Shown piece after piece: positions 11,131-11,363 of a stretch of 11,363 bases of DNA. Source of the stretch: an uncultured Streptomyces sp. (GTDB taxonomy: Bacteria > Actinomycetota > Actinomycetes > Streptomycetales > Streptomycetaceae); NCBI GenBank assembly GCA_946480485.1, contig CAMLJW010000142.1, positions 1-11,363 on the forward strand, in the 5' to 3' direction. The translations under genes and the position numbers were made by a program. The first letter of the stretch is position 1; each line of letters begins with the position of its first letter. The notes under the pieces are model-generated. The model was not told where the DNA came from and did not search any database. It saw nothing but the letters and a program-made list of their open reading frames with translations.

Positions 11131-11363
11131 CGGCGGCCAGAAGGTTCTTCGCCGCGTTCACGTCCCGGTCATGGACCACTTGGCACTCACACGTCCACGT
11201 ACGGACGTCGAGCGGCATCTTCGCCCGGATCGTGCCGCAGGCACCGCACAGCTTCGAGCTGGGGAACCAGCGGTCGACGACCACGAGTTCCCGCCCATAC
11301 CAGGCGGTCTTGTACTCCAGCATCATGCGCATGTCGCTCCACGCCGCGTCGGAGACGGCGCGG
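11027..11363 (-). CDS. tnpB: TnpB RNA-guided nuclease / OrfB transposase, C-terminal part, cut by window edge
   Basis: An RNA-guided DNA nuclease of IS200/IS605-type elements, ancestral to Cas12. Only about 112 C-terminal codons are visible; the frame runs off the right edge (RAVSDAAWSD before MRMMLEYK). Visible parts: LEYKTAWYGRELVVVDRWFP, the four-cysteine zinc ribbon (SSKLCGACG with CxxC, then TWTCEC with CxC) inserted in the RuvC domain, and the third RuvC acidic residue in HDRDVNAAKNLL. The first two catalytic acids lie outside. The tail after AAGLAVSVCG is basic and variable, ending at TAG (11029-11027). The zinc ribbon is complete and no frameshift is seen, so this part may belong to an intact gene. 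Confidence 0.88.
   Translation of the reverse strand, partial: RAVSDAAWSDMRMMLEYKTAWYGRELVVVDRWFPSSKLCGACGTIRAKMPLDVRTWTCECQVVHDRDVNAAKNLLAAGLAVSVCGAGVRPQRESSRTGQSAMKQKPPRREP

Larger units (their letters stand above)
10993..11363 (-). mobile_element. right end of an IS200/IS605-type (tnpB) element, continues past the window
   Basis: It contains the 3' part of tnpB, a terminal hairpin just after its stop, and the sequence TCAA (minus strand, 10996-10993), which equals the right cleavage site known for the IS605 relative ISDra2. The element most likely ends at 10993. No tnpA is visible in the window. Element orientation is that of tnpB, minus strand. Confidence 0.7.

Overview
The window is high-GC DNA with the codon use, start-codon mix (ATG/GTG) and gene order of a Streptomyces chromosome. 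From memory, the left three quarters match the conserved SCO4928-SCO4934 neighbourhood of S. coelicolor: adenylate cyclase, enoyl-CoA hydratase, GGDEF protein, histidine ammonia-lyase, a small hypothetical protein and an L,D-transpeptidase lipoprotein. No database search was run, so species and locus equivalences are recollection plus motif reading.

Layout. 2-970 (+): class III adenylate cyclase, cut by the left edge. 1153-1959 (+): crotonase-family enoyl-CoA hydratase behind a GTTAAC-N4-GTTAAC element. 2085-3215 (+): GAF-GGDEF diguanylate cyclase (CdgE-like) with a BldD-box-like sequence over its start. 3274-4818 (+): HutH, apparently read from a leaderless GTG. 5027-5230 and 5324-6877 (+): cold-shock protein and DEAD-box RNA helicase. 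The csp gene has a long leader containing a hairpin plus T-run, and the two genes are separated by a very stable cTTCGg hairpin. 7109-7444 (-): a 111-aa secreted protein with a LADTG sortase signal, divergent from a 113-aa acidic hypothetical protein (7554-7895, +). 8118-9368 (+): L,D-transpeptidase lipoprotein.

From about 9490 to the right edge the sequence changes to a pile of mobile-element debris. In order there is an IS3-type orfA 5' part fused in frame to the 3' end of an IS1182-type transposase, then an internal IS982-type transposase fragment with a one-base frameshift. That runs head-on into a broken helix-turn-helix regulator on the minus strand, followed by an unassigned 250-bp stretch. 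Last is the right end of an IS200/IS605-type element carrying the C-terminal part of TnpB, its terminal hairpin and a TCAA end.

How the genes fit together. The left part is mostly single-gene transcription units with their own promoters and hairpin terminators, not one pathway. Two of them make different cyclic-nucleotide messengers (cAMP and c-di-GMP). HutH starts histidine breakdown. Csp and the helicase form a plausible RNA-remodelling pair for cold. The LAxTG protein and the L,D-transpeptidase both act at the cell envelope. I do not see a clear new multi-gene system. The most interesting items are the csp leader, the putative operators at 1125 and 2073, the small LAxTG protein, and the TnpB right end with its predicted omega-RNA guide.
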